From assembly GCF_900700375.1 (NCBI RefSeq), contig NC_041726.1, positions 10,084,373-10,148,372 of the forward strand: DNA of 64,000 bases, written 5' to 3'. The DNA is from Denticeps clupeoides. Lineage: Eukaryota; Chordata; Actinopteri; Clupeiformes; Denticipitidae. The notes under the pieces are model-generated. The model had not been told where the DNA came from, ran no database searches, and saw only the letters and a program-made list of their open reading frames with translations. Made by a program: the position numbers and the translations under genes. Below, piece after piece: positions 25,984-49,370 of this stretch. Position 1 is the stretch's first letter. Each line of letters starts with the position of its first letter.

Positions 25984-26497
25984 AGAACTGCAGCAGGAGC
26001 CACGTTTAAACACTCACTACGGCCGCTCAGACGATAAGTCGTGTACAACGGCTGATGGGTATCAGCACGGTATTGTGCGTGAATAAACAACCTGCCATTA
26101 TTTTATTACAATTAAATGGGTCGAGCGTCCAAAAAGCACATTATGAGCAGCACGGTGTAGCAACGAGCTAAGCTAACGACTGGCTAGACTTACAAAGGAC
26201 TTTTATCCTCGTCAGAAGTGAAACGACAAACTCCCTGTATCATTCGTTTCCATTAAAAACGAGAAGGGCGAGGAAAGGTAGTTTAAACTAAAAAACCAGA
26301 AGCAGACACTCGCATTCACGCCGCAACTAAACAGCCTCAAAACACGCCATCCAGACGAAAAAAAGGAAAAATATCGCGCATCCGACCGCTTCGGGCGTCC
26401 GACTACGCGTGTTTTAGAGGCGCGAAGCGCGATCGGGTTCATGTGAGGAGATTTTTGGCAGATTTTGGTTTCAGAAAATCAGAAAACTCGGGCTTAC

Positions 26498-26580
26498 ATG
26501 ATGGCGTAGCAGCCGGAAAGGAAGAGGAACTCTCCCAGCATGCCTTATGGCCAACACATGCGACGACTTCCGGTGCGACG
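26498..26580 (-). promoter_or_regulatory. rpl15: rpl15 noncoding exon 1 and shared rpl15/nkiras1 promoter
   Basis: On the minus strand the exon ends at 26498 (CATCAT|GTAAGC). It starts in a pyrimidine-rich TOP-like run (CTCTTCCTTTCCGG, about 26514-26527), normal for ribosomal protein mRNAs. Upstream lie TCCCAGCATGCC (26533-26544, ZNF143-like) and ACTTCCGG (26566-26573, ETS). Confidence 0.6.
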
Positions 26581-26639
26581 CGCGGTGCCTCCTGGGAAAT
26601 GTATTATTTATATTTACAGCGTTTGGGCATACGCTTTCT

Positions 26640-27376
26640 CCAGAGCAACTTTCTTATATGCCTTAAATATCCTTGAAATCCGTCGTTTGGTGAACTCAGG
26701 ACCTAATACATTACTGTTTATTAGCCTATTATTATTACTGTTTCTAATAATAATAAAAATATTTGTGCTTGTATTATTTAATAACAACGAAAACAACAAT
26801 TCTATGACTAACAATAATATGTCTCTTTTATCTAAAACAATTAATCTAATAATATTAAAATGACTTATTGCTTTCTGATGTGTCTGATTATGGATTATGA
26901 AATATTTGGGGTTTTTTTCCAAACTTTTTGAGACTTTTTTTTTAATCAATAAAAAATAAGGATCGCTGTGTATATACGTCATCATTATGCGCAAATAACA
27001 AGTCATTTCCAGCCAAGAGGGGTGACTCTGAATTACCTTTGCGTTGAGTCACGTGCAGTGATTTTGGTCATTTGATTGGTTACAACAATTTACTCGCGAC
27101 GTAAAACGTTACAATCAGGTGAGAAGGTGAATTGGGTGCAAAAGGTGAGAAGTAAAATCTGCAACGTATTAATATTTTAAGCGATATTTATGCGATATTT
27201 TAATGCATTTACACACGGGTTTCAGCCGAGCTTTACGAACTTCCAGCCTGTCGTGTGGTTCGCCAGATGAGAGTCGTCCGTCTGGTCAGGAAACGCGCTT
27301 TAACCCCATGACCCTTCGGCGACGCTACACGACCCACGACTGAGGAGTTAAAACAGCGAACTATACCGGGTCCGGG
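26640..27376 (+). other. nkiras1: nkiras1 5' region
   Basis: AT-rich up to about 27000, then a more CpG-rich leader before the ATG at 27377. A donor-like 'caggtgagaaggtg' near 27117 suggests a noncoding exon, but its limits are not clear. Confidence 0.4.
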
Positions 27377-28704
27377 ATGGGGAAGGGCTGTAAAGTGGTG
27401 GTGTGCGGCCTGGCGTCCGTGGGGAAGACGGCGATACTGGAGCAGCTGCTGTACGGGAACCACACCGTGGGTATGTGCCCTGCTGGACCGGGTCCTGCTG
27501 GCATCACAAAACAGAAATGTGGGAATATAAGAAATTAAGTGCGTGTTTGTTTGGGGAGTGGAGAAGTAAAATTTTCTTACATTTTACGTGCCTGATTTTG
27601 ATATTAATGTAGGTAGGTATAAGTAGAGATGTACTTTATTAATATGGTAGTTCTGAATCCTGCATGGTTGCATGCAGAATACCGTGACTACCTGGAAGCC
27701 ATGGTGTCACTCTGAGCTCCACTTGGGTCTACAGGCTGTTTGAACCCTGGTCTTTGTGAGCTTGGACTAACATCCCCTTCAGGTGGCCTTTTTTGTTCTT
27801 CTCCCCTGCAGGCTCCGAGTCGGCCGAGACGCAGGAGGACGTCTACGTGGCCTCGGTGGAGACGGACCGGGGTGTGAGGGAGCAGCTGCGGCTCTACGAC
27901 ACCAGGGGTCTCCACGACAATGCAGACCTGCCCAAGCACTACTTTTCCGTGGCGGACGGCTTCGTCCTGGTCTACAGTGTGGACAACCTGGAGTCCTTCA
28001 GGAGGGTGGATGCTCTGAAGAGGGAGATCGACAAGTCCAGGGACAAGAAGGAGGTGTGGCATCAGATAATAAGTACATTTGTGGTTCTAGTGCACCTCCC
28101 AGCAGATAACACATTCTCATACGAACCAGAAGACCCAGGTTCAAACCCCACTTACTACCATTGTGTCCCTGAGCAAGACACTTAATCCTGAGTGTCTCCA
28201 GGGGGGGACTGTCCCTGTAACTACTGATTAAGGCGCTCTGGTAAATACTGCAAATAAGAAACTAGTTCATTTATTCATTAATTTAATAACTATAATGCAT
28301 AATAATAACAGATTATGTTTCAGTCATGCAGCATTTTATTTCTTTCCAGAGATGGTCTGGTGTTTGGTGTTTAATTAATTTTACTTCTGATGTGTTGTGT
28401 GAAGAGAGGCTCTTGGTTGAAGTGTCTGGTGTGATTATGCGGTTTTCCCTCCTGGCCGCAGGTGACCATCATCGTCCTGGGTAACAAGGTGGACCTGCGT
28501 GAGCGGCGTCAGGTCGAGTTGGACACGGCGCAGCAGTGGGCGCGGGCCGAGAAGGTGAAGCTGTGGGAGGTCAGCGTGACTGAGCGGAGCTCGCTGATCG
28601 AGCCGTTCACCAGCCTCACCAGCCGCCTCACGCAGCCGCAGAGCAAGTCCGCCTTCCCACTGCCCGGCCGCAAGAGCAAAGGCACGCCGTCCAATGACAT
28701 GTGA
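27377..28704 (+). CDS. nkiras1: NF-kappa-B inhibitor-interacting Ras-like protein 1 (kappaB-Ras1)
   Basis: A small Ras-like GTPase relative that binds PEST regions of I-kappa-B and slows its degradation. Three coding exons (27377-27470, 27812-28053, 28462-28704) join in frame to 192 aa, the human length. It starts [20 protein letters not shown]. The P-loop GLASVGKT differs from Ras at the Gly12 position, as the family does. [27 protein letters not shown] and VLGNKVDL follow. It ends [14 protein letters not shown] with no CAAX box. It is nearer NKIRAS1 than NKIRAS2 by the SFPLPGRK tail and the rpl15 neighbour. A SINE B copy sits about 40 bases after the exon 2 donor. AATAAA lies near 28956. 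Confidence 0.95.
28096..28256 (+). mobile_element. SINE family B copy in nkiras1 intron 2
   Basis: It runs from 'agcagataacacattctcat' through 'gacccaggttcaaaccccac' to 'ggtaaatactgcaaata'. The insertion is about 40 bases after the donor, yet the donor is intact. Confidence 0.8.
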
Positions 28705-29949
28705 CCCCGCCCCGCCCAGACCACGGTGGCTGGGTCAGACGGAAGCAGGTGCGCAGGCCCTGCAGCCAATCAGATTCATTTGTAATCTGTCTACCCTGGA
28801 GCTGCAGGATCTGAAGAGGTGGTGGCGTGGTGTTGGTTGGCGTGGATTCTGCCAGTCTGAACTGGTTTATTTATATTAAATTATTTGTGTCACTGATCTT
28901 GGTGTCTCTATTATAACCTGAACTGTCTTTGTAGCTGGAATTTTTTTTTTTTCCCAATAAAACATCTGCATTTCCGCGTCTTGTCCCCTGAACGTCTTTC
29001 ATTTGCAGAAAAGCATGAAGCAATTAGCAAAATTTCTGCTAAAATTCTCATGCGGATGTGATCATGTGATGCAGATGGTTTATTAATCTCTGGTCCAGCT
29101 GCTCACATGACCTCAGCCTTGTGTTGTTCAGAGTTATTTATGTGTAGGACACCATGCTGATCTTTTCTAGAGATCTTGACCGAGAAGACGCATCTGTGGA
29201 ATTTATATCAAAACTTCACTGTCTCCATGACTACTCATTCCAGAATTCCACCCACTGACCTGCCCACCATGCCACACTCAGTCATGAAAAGTATGTGAAC
29301 AACAGCCACCAGTGTGAGACTAGAAGAACGTTGCCGTCACATCACTTAAATTTTTCTATCCAAATGTGTGGATACAATGAAGGACATTTTAACAGACAGA
29401 TCAACACCATTTTTTGGTTCTAACATTGCTACTGTATTTCTTGGATCAGCCATTAATAACTTAAATAATCTGATTATTACAGACATTTTCCAACCTTTTC
29501 TGTTCTTCTGTTCTGTTGACATTAAGGTTATTGATAACGTCTTTGGAACTGGGAACACTGGGATCATACCTGGTTCTGATTTGGCCTAGGCACATAATAA
29601 ACAGGATCAGAAACAGACCTGCTTTACTGGAACTCTTACAGATGAAGCCTGACAAGAATCCAATGAGACATAACTATATTTACAGCATTTAGCAGGCACC
29701 TTCACACAGGTCCACTTCTGTTTCGTAGGCTATTATCACCCTGAGATAATCCACTCAGACATGCATGTCTTTTCCCAGACATGCATCCGACACGCAACCA
29801 TGATACAATGTACAACTACACCAAACCATGATTCAAGGTATATCTGTGACCTTCACCCAATCAGGATACAATGTTATCTACACATAATGATTATAGCAAG
29901 CTACCTCCATCTAAGCCTGAGAAAATCTTCCCAAAAAAGGTCCCTGGGC

Positions 29950-30065
29950 CCTGATGACTTCCTGTCTGTTTCTAGTCCTGCTGCACTCCTGTCTTACCTC
30001 ACCTCACCTGCTGCAGACTGGTTGCTCAACATGTTTTTTAACCACAGTGTGAAACTCTTCTGCAT
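29950..30065 (+). repeat. Unnamed interspersed repeat, copy 1
   Basis: 'gacttcctgtctgtttctag' to 'ttttttaaccacagtgtgaa' recurs with few changes at 32405-32510, in ube2e2 intron 4. No known family is recognised. Confidence 0.55.
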
Positions 30066-30690
30066 CAGAACGCTCCACATCAGGTTCTCTAACCTCACCC
30101 CATTCAAGGTCAGGAAGAGTCTTCACTGAGCATCACAACGGATCATGGTTCAAAAATGTCAACTCATTCAGCACCTTTTCAGCACCAAAACTGTAGTCTG
30201 GGCTTCTGGTCAGTTGTTCTCCAGATGTGATAGTTATTGTGGAAAAAAAAAAAACCTGTGTGAACTTTTCAACCAATTCCACAATTTCATTTCATCCCAC
30301 ATTTCATCCTTTATTATTTGGGCAACTGGTCTGTATGTTCAGGACGTTTCTGTAAGAAACAAGCCTTTCTGCTGAGGGACCCGTAAGGCATGAGGAGATG
30401 CAGACAGATGGATTCATTACAATTTCTTTTCCGCAATCTGAGCAGCAGAACCACCACGTGCCGTCCTTTGGGAACATTTGCATGCTTGGAATGTCCTCAC
30501 TGATTACAGAGCAACGGTGGAATTTAGGCCAGACGTGTGAAGCTACAGCTGATGTGCATCTGCACATGGAGATTTTAAAATGTATATTTATACGAAAAAA
30601 GCACAGTGAATAACGTATGTCTGCATTTCAGAAGAATTAGAATTGTATCTTTTAATGGCACTTCTTCCAACGTGAAATGAGAGATTTCAT

Positions 30691-30906
30691 GATTTCACTG
30701 CAACACAGCACATGGTGACACAACGAAATGTGTCTCATCACACTTGGTGAGCAGTGGGCAGCCATGATAGGTGCCCAGGGAACTCTGTGTGGGGACGGTA
30801 CTTTGCTCAGGTGTCACCTCAGTGGCAACTTGGCAGATCGGGGTTCGAACCTGCAACCTTCTGATTACAGGGGCCAATTCCTTAACAGCTAGGCCACCAC
30901 GGCCCC
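30691..30906 (-). mobile_element. SINE family A copy
   Basis: The minus strand shows the tRNA-like head with B box (ggttcgaacccc), the body and the tail. It lies just downstream of the ube2e2 transcript end. Confidence 0.8.
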
Positions 30907-31066
30907 ACCATTCAGCAGAACATTCAGCACAGTTTTACTGAGTTACAGGCTGTGCATCGGACTCAGTTCTTCAACAGGTTTACAGACATCCTTCTGCAGG
31001 AAGTACCAGCTGGCCGTGAGTGCAACACACTGGGCAGGATCCGGGTGCAAGACGCAGCCAGCAAAC

Positions 31067-31072
31067 TTTATT
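31067..31072 (-). terminator. ube2e2: ube2e2 poly(A) signal
   Basis: AATAAA on the minus strand, about 410 bases beyond the stop. Confidence 0.5.
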
Positions 31073-31484
31073 CTGGTTATGAAGGTATCTGCTGCGGTTC
31101 CTCTGTAGTCTGACAGCAGATGGTCGCCATGGTAATACTCACATACAAATCATCTCGTGGGGGCGGGGATTACAGGTAAAGGTAGCGGGGGGGGGGAGAA
31201 ACTGGTTACGACTGACCTTTTACCGTGTCAGTGTCAGTTCATGAGGCATGTTTAGTCATGACCAAAAAAAACAAAAATCTGCAGATTGGAAAATACAATC
31301 CAATCGACTCTTGAATACATAATATACTGTATAAAAAAAGTTTCAAGTCAACAGGGCATTCACTCTGAGTTTTTTTTTCTTTGCAGAAGGGCGAACACAA
31401 GGTGGGAGGTGGGCGGGGTGAAGGGCGGGGTCAGGGCCAGGTGTGCTTTAAGAGTTTCAGGGGCCAGAAAGGAAGGGGCATGGT

Positions 31485-42126
<10,642 letters not shown>

Positions 42127-43440
42127 CCTGTTCAACCACAGAGGGGCAGGTCCGTCAGTCCAAAACACACACACACACCCTCACTGCAGGGCAGGTTTAC
42201 ACTTTGTTTGGAGTGCATCTACAATACTGAAAGCAGAACTAAGACGTTCACTCCTTTCCAGCTCCAGGGAAGCGCTTTAAAAAGGTCCTGTGCTAGACCA
42301 TTGACCTCGACAAGATCAGGACGCCATCCAGCCACGTGTTGTATTTATACGATGATGGAGAAGGGGTCCATCACTCCATCTGCACCAGCGTTTTCAGTGG
42401 AATGTTCAAATATTGGATGGAGAAGATAGGTGGTTTGAGAGAGGAGTGGGGGAAGCTTTGCATGTGCAAATCAACAACCCCTCACTCAACAGAGGTGGAG
42501 GCCTCAGACACAACGTATCTCCGACCTACAATGCTGCCCTTTCATCCATCCGCAGGAAAATCAGGCCCAATTCACACGTCCGCCAGGTTGGCATACTTAA
42601 CTACCCGCTTAATGCGGGCAGGAGGAGCTGCCGGGTGTGGGGCTGTCACATCTACCCACGCCCTCCCCGGCTTCAAGGCAGGAGTGAGGTGAAGACAACC
42701 TGGAGGACAAATTAGTGGTCACAAGCCAACTTCCCTCAGATTGACAAAGTTCTGTGGATGCAGAATGAAAAGTATCTACATTAAAGAACGAAAGTCCAGC
42801 TGACATGACTCCACTTTCAAGACCTTTCCTTTTAAAATCCCCTCACAATTTTCCAGTACGATACATTTTAGCGGAATGATGAAAGTCCTTTCGAAATTTC
42901 AATTTCAAGTGTAGCTCTGCGTCGCACCGTCGTGTGATGAAGCTGGCTGTGAGAAATCAGCAGACCTCCAGACGAAAAAAAACCCGGAGTAAAGCTGCCA
43001 CACCGTACCGCTGCCGGACCGAGTTCCGTCCAGTTTCCTGGCGGGGAACCGGCTGAACGAGCGCAAACAACGGCGGACCGACGAGATGAGGGACCGCGAC
43101 GCCACCAGCCCCCACCCCCGGGGAAACGGACCAGTCCAGAACCGAACCCGCGGGAGAGGGAGAGAGCCTACCTGTCACCGCACGACGCAGAAGAGTGTGT
43201 GTATGTGTGTGTGTGTGTGTGTGTGTAAGTCCCAGCGCCTCTTGGACACTGGCCGCTCGGGAGCGCGCATCGGTCGCTGTGCGTGTGCGCGGAATTTTCC
43301 GTTCCACCTTAAACGCGCCTGATCCGGGTGCGGTCGCGCTGTTCCTCCTGCAGGGGGAGCCCCGCACCTTCAAAACAGCAGAAACTGCGTCAGCAGCTGC
43401 GCGCAACTGCTGACCTTTCTGTACACGATCACGGCTGCGT
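42127..43440 (-). other. ube2e2: ube2e2 5' intron and promoter region
   Basis: Upstream of the coding exon. A CpG-rich part (42990-43440, with a GT microsatellite at 43195-43225) is the likely promoter and noncoding exon. Candidate 'caggtaggctctc' on the minus strand near 43170 could be the first donor. A retroelement piece lies at 42405-42590. Confidence 0.45.
42405..42590 (+). mobile_element. Possible Penelope-like retroelement fragment
   Basis: One frame reads 'ERGVGEALHVQINNPSLNRG' and 'GGLRHNVSPTYNAALSS', resembling the stretch after the GIY-YIG endonuclease of fish Penelope-like elements. It is a short fossil. Confidence 0.45.
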
Positions 43441-44300
43441 CCAATAAAGAGTGGTCGGCGCAGTAGTTCCCAACACGAGGTCCGCTAAATTACATTATGT
43501 AAAAAAAAAAAAACACACTCAATAGGGTCGTCAAAACTCTCCACAAGAGTAGTTTTTAGTTTTAGTTTCATGCCTTTGTTGTCATTGCACTGAAGCAGGA
43601 GGCTACTCTACGGCGCAAACAAATACAGACAAAGCAGCGCAGACAATATGCACAGTATAGACAATAAAACCCGGTAAACGCCAGACATGAAGCTACGGAC
43701 AACTATGGCACGCAATCTACAGGTGTTTGCACCAAATGAGTAATAGGTACAAAATACACTACAGAGGAATAAATAGATGCGCGTGTTGTACATAGCTGAG
43801 ATTATAGCTGAGCCGGGTGATCTTGTCGAGTTCGTGTGTATTTAGTGCAATGATGGCTTGTGGGAGGAAGACTATAATGTAAAACACAGACAAGTGTCAA
43901 TTTTACACTAATAAAGATTTGATTTGAACTCCGTTTCAGATAACATTTAGTCCCACTCTAAACTAGAGTACATTTTGCTCTATGGCCAGTGTTGAAATGT
44001 ATGAGTTAATTATACTGAATTATACTCAATTTAGTGTCAAATTAACAATGAAATATGTAAAACTATTTAATACTGAGGTATATTCACCCCACTAAAAGCA
44101 CGAAAAAAGCTGTTGTCTTGTCCTCATGTATGGACCTGGAGCATATAAAATGAAAAATAAATAGAATCATGTCTACTGATGTCTGTTGTTGTTATGACGT
44201 CTGGTGTTCGCTGCACTGTTCACTACGGCAAATATGTAGAAAACACACACGGGCAAAATGAAAAACATGCTATTATACCCGAAATCACATTTTAGAAAGC
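43441..44300. other. Spacer between ube2e2 and sf3a3 promoters
   Basis: AT-rich. A piece at about 43560-43900 ('gtgcaatgatggcttgtggg' and flanks) resembles a worn fish retroposon, but no family is assigned. No gene is seen. Confidence 0.35.
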
Positions 44301-44474
44301 GCCACGTTTCATGAGCGCTGCGCGGCCGGAAGCTCCCCGTCACGCGGAACCAGTGTTCGCGTTGCACGTTTCCCGCCGGTCCTTCTGGCGGACGGACTCG
44401 ACAGGCGGACGCGGTGTGAAGTCGCGACGTCGGGCTGAAGCGGGTCGTGCTGCTTTGTTCCCGCTGGAAGCGCG
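44300..44474 (+). promoter_or_regulatory. sf3a3: sf3a3 CpG promoter with ETS site
   Basis: CpG-dense, TATA-less sequence directly before the ATG at 44475. GCCGGAAGC near 44325 is an ETS-type site, common in housekeeping promoters. Confidence 0.5.
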
Positions 44475-47400
44475 ATGGAGACGATTTTGGAGCAGCAGCG
44501 CCGCTACCACGAGGAGCGGGAGCGGCTGATGGACGCCGAGACGAAGGAGATGCTGCAGAAGAAGGCGGCGGTGCGTACGCTGGCTCATTAGCTAGCGCTA
44601 ATGCTAATTCCACCGACATGCGGCGGCTCTCTCGTTCGCGGCCCACCTTGTTTTTAAGATTTTGTCTGCTTTCTGATGGAGAACTTTTATCACAGTTTAA
44701 CCTTCCTGGAACTCCCAGAGACTGTACAGAAGGTTTTCGTGCAATCTCATCTGGTATTTGTATGTTATTTACGGATAGATTATAGGGCGTTGGATACGTT
44801 TTCCCCCGTGTATTTACATGTTGGAGAAGCTTTCAAACAGAGTTAACCTAGTTAAAACATACATTGTAAAAGTTTTTAAGATATCTTGTCATTATGACTC
44901 CGCTCAGATGCCTGTTCATCCCCACCCTGGAGCAACTTAGGTTGTAAGTGGGGTTCTGGTTCTTAGGCGTGTGTGTTACCCACTAGGCTACTACCACCTA
45001 CTATATATCTAGTATATTGCTGTATAAGATTTTGTTTCTTTTGAATGTTGTTGCATTTGATTGACTGTTCAGTAAAATAAATCCACTCTGTCTGTTCCCA
45101 GTTACGGGATCAGATAAACTCAGACCACCGGGTCAGGGCCATGCTGGATGTGAGTTTTTCTTCATGTATTTTTTTTTTTGTCCATTTGATCCTTGATTAA
45201 TATTCACCATGGTCTGCTTTTGTTTTTTTATTCAGAGATACATGGAAGTGAGTGCGAACCTCAGGGACTCCTATGAAGATAAAGACGGGTGAGTGAATTT
45301 GTAGAAGCAGGAATTTTAACGGACTGTGTTCAACTGCAAATTGGTGAGTTAAAATTTTTCTTCTCCAGAATGAGGAAGGATGAGCTGAACGCCATATCAG
45401 GACCAAACGAATTTGCAGAATTCTACAACCGACTGAAGCAGATCAAAGAGTTCCACCGGAAGCACCCGAATGAGGTGACATATTTTACTCTCATCTTACC
45501 TTACCATGTCTTGGATGTGTTTTTGTTTTCATTGGGAACCAGCCCTGATTCCCTGTGGATTTTCAGATCTGCATCCCCATGTCCGTGGAGTTTGAAGAGC
45601 TGATGAAAGCACATGACAACCCGAGCGAGGAGGCACAGAGTAAGTCACTAATCGCGCCTTTCATCAGTGTCTTCGTCCTGTTGCATGATTGTGTTCAACC
45701 TGACTTGTTCTCCAGATCTGGTGGAGTTTACAGATGAGGAGGGCTACGGCCGCTACCTGGACCTCCACGACTGTTACCTGAAGTATATCAATCTGAAGAG
45801 TGTGGAGGTGCTGCGTCGCTCCTTCTTTACTCACCGGGGTTTCTTTTCTTTGCTGAACTTCATTCTTTCATTGTTGTGTTTTGCCGCTTTCAGAAAGTGG
45901 ACTACATCTCCTACCTGTCCTCATTCGATCAGCTGTTTGACATTTCCAAAGACAGGAAGAATGCTGAATATAAGAAGTAAGTGAGAGAGAAGGCACAAGC
46001 CACGTTTTACTGTCTGCAGCATGTGTGAAGAAGTGACCGCGATGCTCCTCTTCTCTGCAGGTATCTGGAGATGCTGCTGGAGTACCTGCAGGAGTACACG
46101 GATCGCGTCAAGCCGCTGCTGGACCAGAACGAGCTCTACGGCAAAATCCTCGCCGACTTTGAGAAGAAGTGGGACAACGGCTCGTTCCCAGGCTGGCCTG
46201 TACGCCTCACATTTCACGTTGTAGTCAACTCGCTATAGATATAGAAATTGGCAATAACATAGTTATATATAGTTATAGAGCAAGTAATGGCAAAACTACA
46301 GACCGTGATCTATTTTTTTTTATAAATCCACTAGCTAGGGCGATCAGGTGATATGTAAGATTTTGATGTGACTATGAAGATTTAGATTTTGCTGGGGTCA
46401 TGAAAGAGTATTAACGCAGATGTTCAATCTCACTGAGTAATAATGCAGATGTAGCTATAGAGCAGTGAGCTTGGAACAAGTAATTGTGTATACAGATATA
46501 TAGTACTTAATTAGAACTTAGTAATAATGTGGCTATAGAGCAGTTGGTTATGCGTAAAGTTTGTTCCCCTTGTTATATGCAACATTTTTGTCATTTGTCT
46601 ATATGAATATCAAATGTGTTAAGAGTACTGTTCCTCTGTAGTCCCTCCTACTGATATGTTTGCTAGAGGAGTTTAGTTGAAGGTGAAGGTGTGTTTGAAG
46701 GTGACTGGTTTCTTGCGGGGTTTTCGTCTGACAGAAAGAGACGAGCAGCGCTCTAACCCACGCCGGCGCCCACCTGGACCTGTCCGCTTTCTCCTCCTGG
46801 GAGGTAAGGCCCTCGCTCCTGTACGCAGTTTCTTTTTAGCCAGTGGGACGCAGCGCTTGGTGTGTTGACGTGTGTGTCTGGCTGACGCTGCCCGCAGGAG
46901 CTGGCTTCTCTGGGTCTGGACAGGCTGAAGTCGGCCCTCATGGCCCTGGGTCTGAAGTGTGGAGGGTAGGTCTGTTTATGAGCCCTCCTGTTCTTAAGCA
47001 GGTCTTATTCAGCCGGTGCTGATCTGGTTCATGGTTCTTGTTTGTCTGCAGAACGTTGGAGGAGAGAGCACAGCGGCTGTTCAGCACCAAAGGAAAGTCT
47101 CTGGAGTCTCTGCACCCTGCCCTGTTTGCCAAGAATCCCAAATCCAAAGGACCAAAAAAGTAGGAGTCTGTTCACTGCACTGGTAGAGTTGCGCCGAGCA
47201 CACGTCCGATTCTGCGGCTCTTTCTTCCCCTGCAGGGACACTGAGCGCAACAAGGAGATCGGCTTCCTGGAGGCCCAGATATACGAGTACGTGGAGATTC
47301 TCGGGGTGAGTCGGACATTTCCACGCCATATTGGTACAAAGCGCCTCGCATGAAGGCGACTGTGGCAAGGAGGAACAGAACAAGGAACTTCATTCATGCA

Positions 47401-48797
47401 GGAAATTCTCCAATCGAGAGATTATTGTAGAGCTATGATTAGGGGTGTTTTAGGGGTGTCCTAATCATTGCATCGCGATGGAGACAGACATGGCCAATTC
47501 AGTGTGGATTCAGTGCAGAACATAACCGATTAAATCATGATGTTGCTTGCAGATTTTTTGGTGGCAGTGTAAGAGTTCTACTTGAAAAGCTTGGTAGTTC
47601 GGCACGTTTGTGTAGGTGTTTTTTCCCCCCGATGTTCACTTGACGCCATGTATTTCTCTGTTTAACATTTGTCGGAATTTCAACAGACGCCATTGTGTGC
47701 ATGGTTTGATGTTCAGTCCATGTAAACGGGGCCTTAATTCTCATCTCGCTGACTTATCTGAAAACGTTGTGTAGAGAAATTGATGGGACGCATCGTACTC
47801 AAGTCGTGAGGTTGAGTGCGTTGACCGGTTCCACGTGTATCCCAAGTTGACACCCGCAGGTCTGATGTGCATCCAGCAGGTGGAGTGGACCGTTAACTGT
47901 GCGCGTGTCTCCGCAGGAACAGCGGCAGCTGACCCACGAGAACGTGCAGAGGAAGCAGGCCCGCACCGGCGAGGAGCGCGACGAGGAGGACGAGGAGCAG
48001 CCGAGCGAAAGCGAGAGCGAAGACGAGGACAACGAGATCATCTACAACCCCAAAAACCTGCCGCTGGGCTGGGATGGAAAGGTTCTTGTAGACGCCGCCC
48101 CGCCTTACCCTGACTGACTGGTTCTAGGTTACGTGGTGGTCTGATTTATTAATTTTTTTTTTTTTCGGTTTAGCCTATTCCGTACTGGCTGTACAAGCTG
48201 CACGGACTCAACATCAACTACAACTGTGAGATCTGCGGGAACTACACCTACCGAGGGCCCAAGGCCTTCCAGAGGCACTTTGCAGTACGTTCGCTCTCCC
48301 TGTGTGGGTTTGCACGTGTTTGTGTGTTTCCGTGCATGTGCGTGTGAGTTTTAGCACGCTCACGTTAACGTCTCTTCTCCGCGTGTTCAGGAGTGGCGCC
48401 ACGCCCACGGCATGCGCTGTCTGGGAATCCCAAACACGGCCCACTTCGCCAACGTCACCCAGATCGAGGACGCCGTGTCACGTGAGTTCTGAAAACTGAC
48501 TCCGCCCACGTACTCACATAGTGTATATAACAGAGTAAATAACGCCACTTCCTCACCTCGATCCATCAACAGTGTGGGCCAAGCTGAAGTCACAGAAGGC
48601 GTTGGAGCGATGGCAGCCCGACACTGAGGTGAGACCTTCATCTGAAAAATGGGCTTTGTTTTCCTGGGTGTTTTCAGGAGGGGGCGCTGTGTAACAAACC
48701 TCTGACCCTATACCCATAGGAGGAGTATGAGGACTCCAGCGGGAACGTGGTCAACAAGAAGACCTACGAGGATCTGAAGCGTCAGGGTCTGCTGTGA
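44475..48797 (+). CDS. sf3a3: Splicing factor 3A subunit 3 (SF3a60)
   Basis: A subunit of the U2 snRNP SF3a complex, needed for prespliceosome assembly. Seventeen exons join in frame to 501 aa, the human length: 44475-44570, 45102-45149, 45236-45288, 45369-45474, 45567-45639, 45716-45807, 45894-45976, 46061-46199, 46735-46803, 46898-46965, 47052-47159, 47236-47305, 47917-48081, 48174-48284, 48391-48481, 48573-48628, 48720-48797. It starts [24 protein letters not shown]-like part ([20 protein letters not shown]) lies near 255-275. An acidic stretch ([20 protein letters not shown]) precedes the zinc finger Cys408, Cys411, His425, His431 ([19 protein letters not shown]). It ends [19 protein letters not shown] is at about 48912. 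Confidence 0.97.
44917..44999 (-). mobile_element. SINE family B fragment in sf3a3 intron 1
   Basis: Only the head half is kept: 'ggtagtagcctagtgggtaa' read on the minus strand, then a shortened body. Confidence 0.65.
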
Positions 48798-48911
48798 ACG
48801 CGGCCGTTTTTTTTCTGCGTTCTAGTCCTGTCTGTGTTGGTCTATTTTTATGAACTCTAGTTTTCCCGGCACGCTGCGGGAATAGATCTTGATTATTTTT
48901 TCCTTTTTGTT

Positions 48912-48917
48912 CAATAA
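48912..48917 (+). terminator. sf3a3: sf3a3 poly(A) signal
   Basis: AATAAA in 'gttcaataaacgtg', about 115 bases after the stop. Confidence 0.75.
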
Positions 48918-49370
48918 ACGTGTGTAAATTTGTAAACCATGCAGTCGCTTCATTCTTTTTGAATTCATTAAACAATTACAATCTTCTACTGAACCTGTGT
49001 TTTTATTTTCTGTGTGGAATATGGACGTTTTACCTCATTATTTTTATTATGATGATTCCTTGAAGTGTGTTTGTGTGTGTACTGTCCTATTCAGAATATT
49101 CCATACCACAGATGGGAGGAACAGTCAACTATTTTGGTAAAACAAGTCAAAAACCATAATTGTTACGCACAGCATTAGTAATGTATATAATTGCATTTTT
49201 AATTGATGTGATGTGCTAAACGAGAGGAACTCTCTTATCGGGAGGTCCGGGACGATTCCTGGTGTCAGGCTTGGGCTGTGAGAACCGGTGGCTTTTTTTT
49301 TGTGTGTGGTTTTTTTTTTTTTTTTCAGTCTTGGGACTGAATTGATCACGTTGCAGGTACCGCGTTCCCT

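Larger units (their letters stand above)
28980..31060. other. Intergenic between nkiras1 and ube2e2
   Basis: No gene is recognised. It holds a repeat piece at 29950-30065 that recurs at 32405-32510, a SINE A copy at 30691-30906, and otherwise unremarkable sequence. Short open frames here have no family resemblance. Confidence 0.45.
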
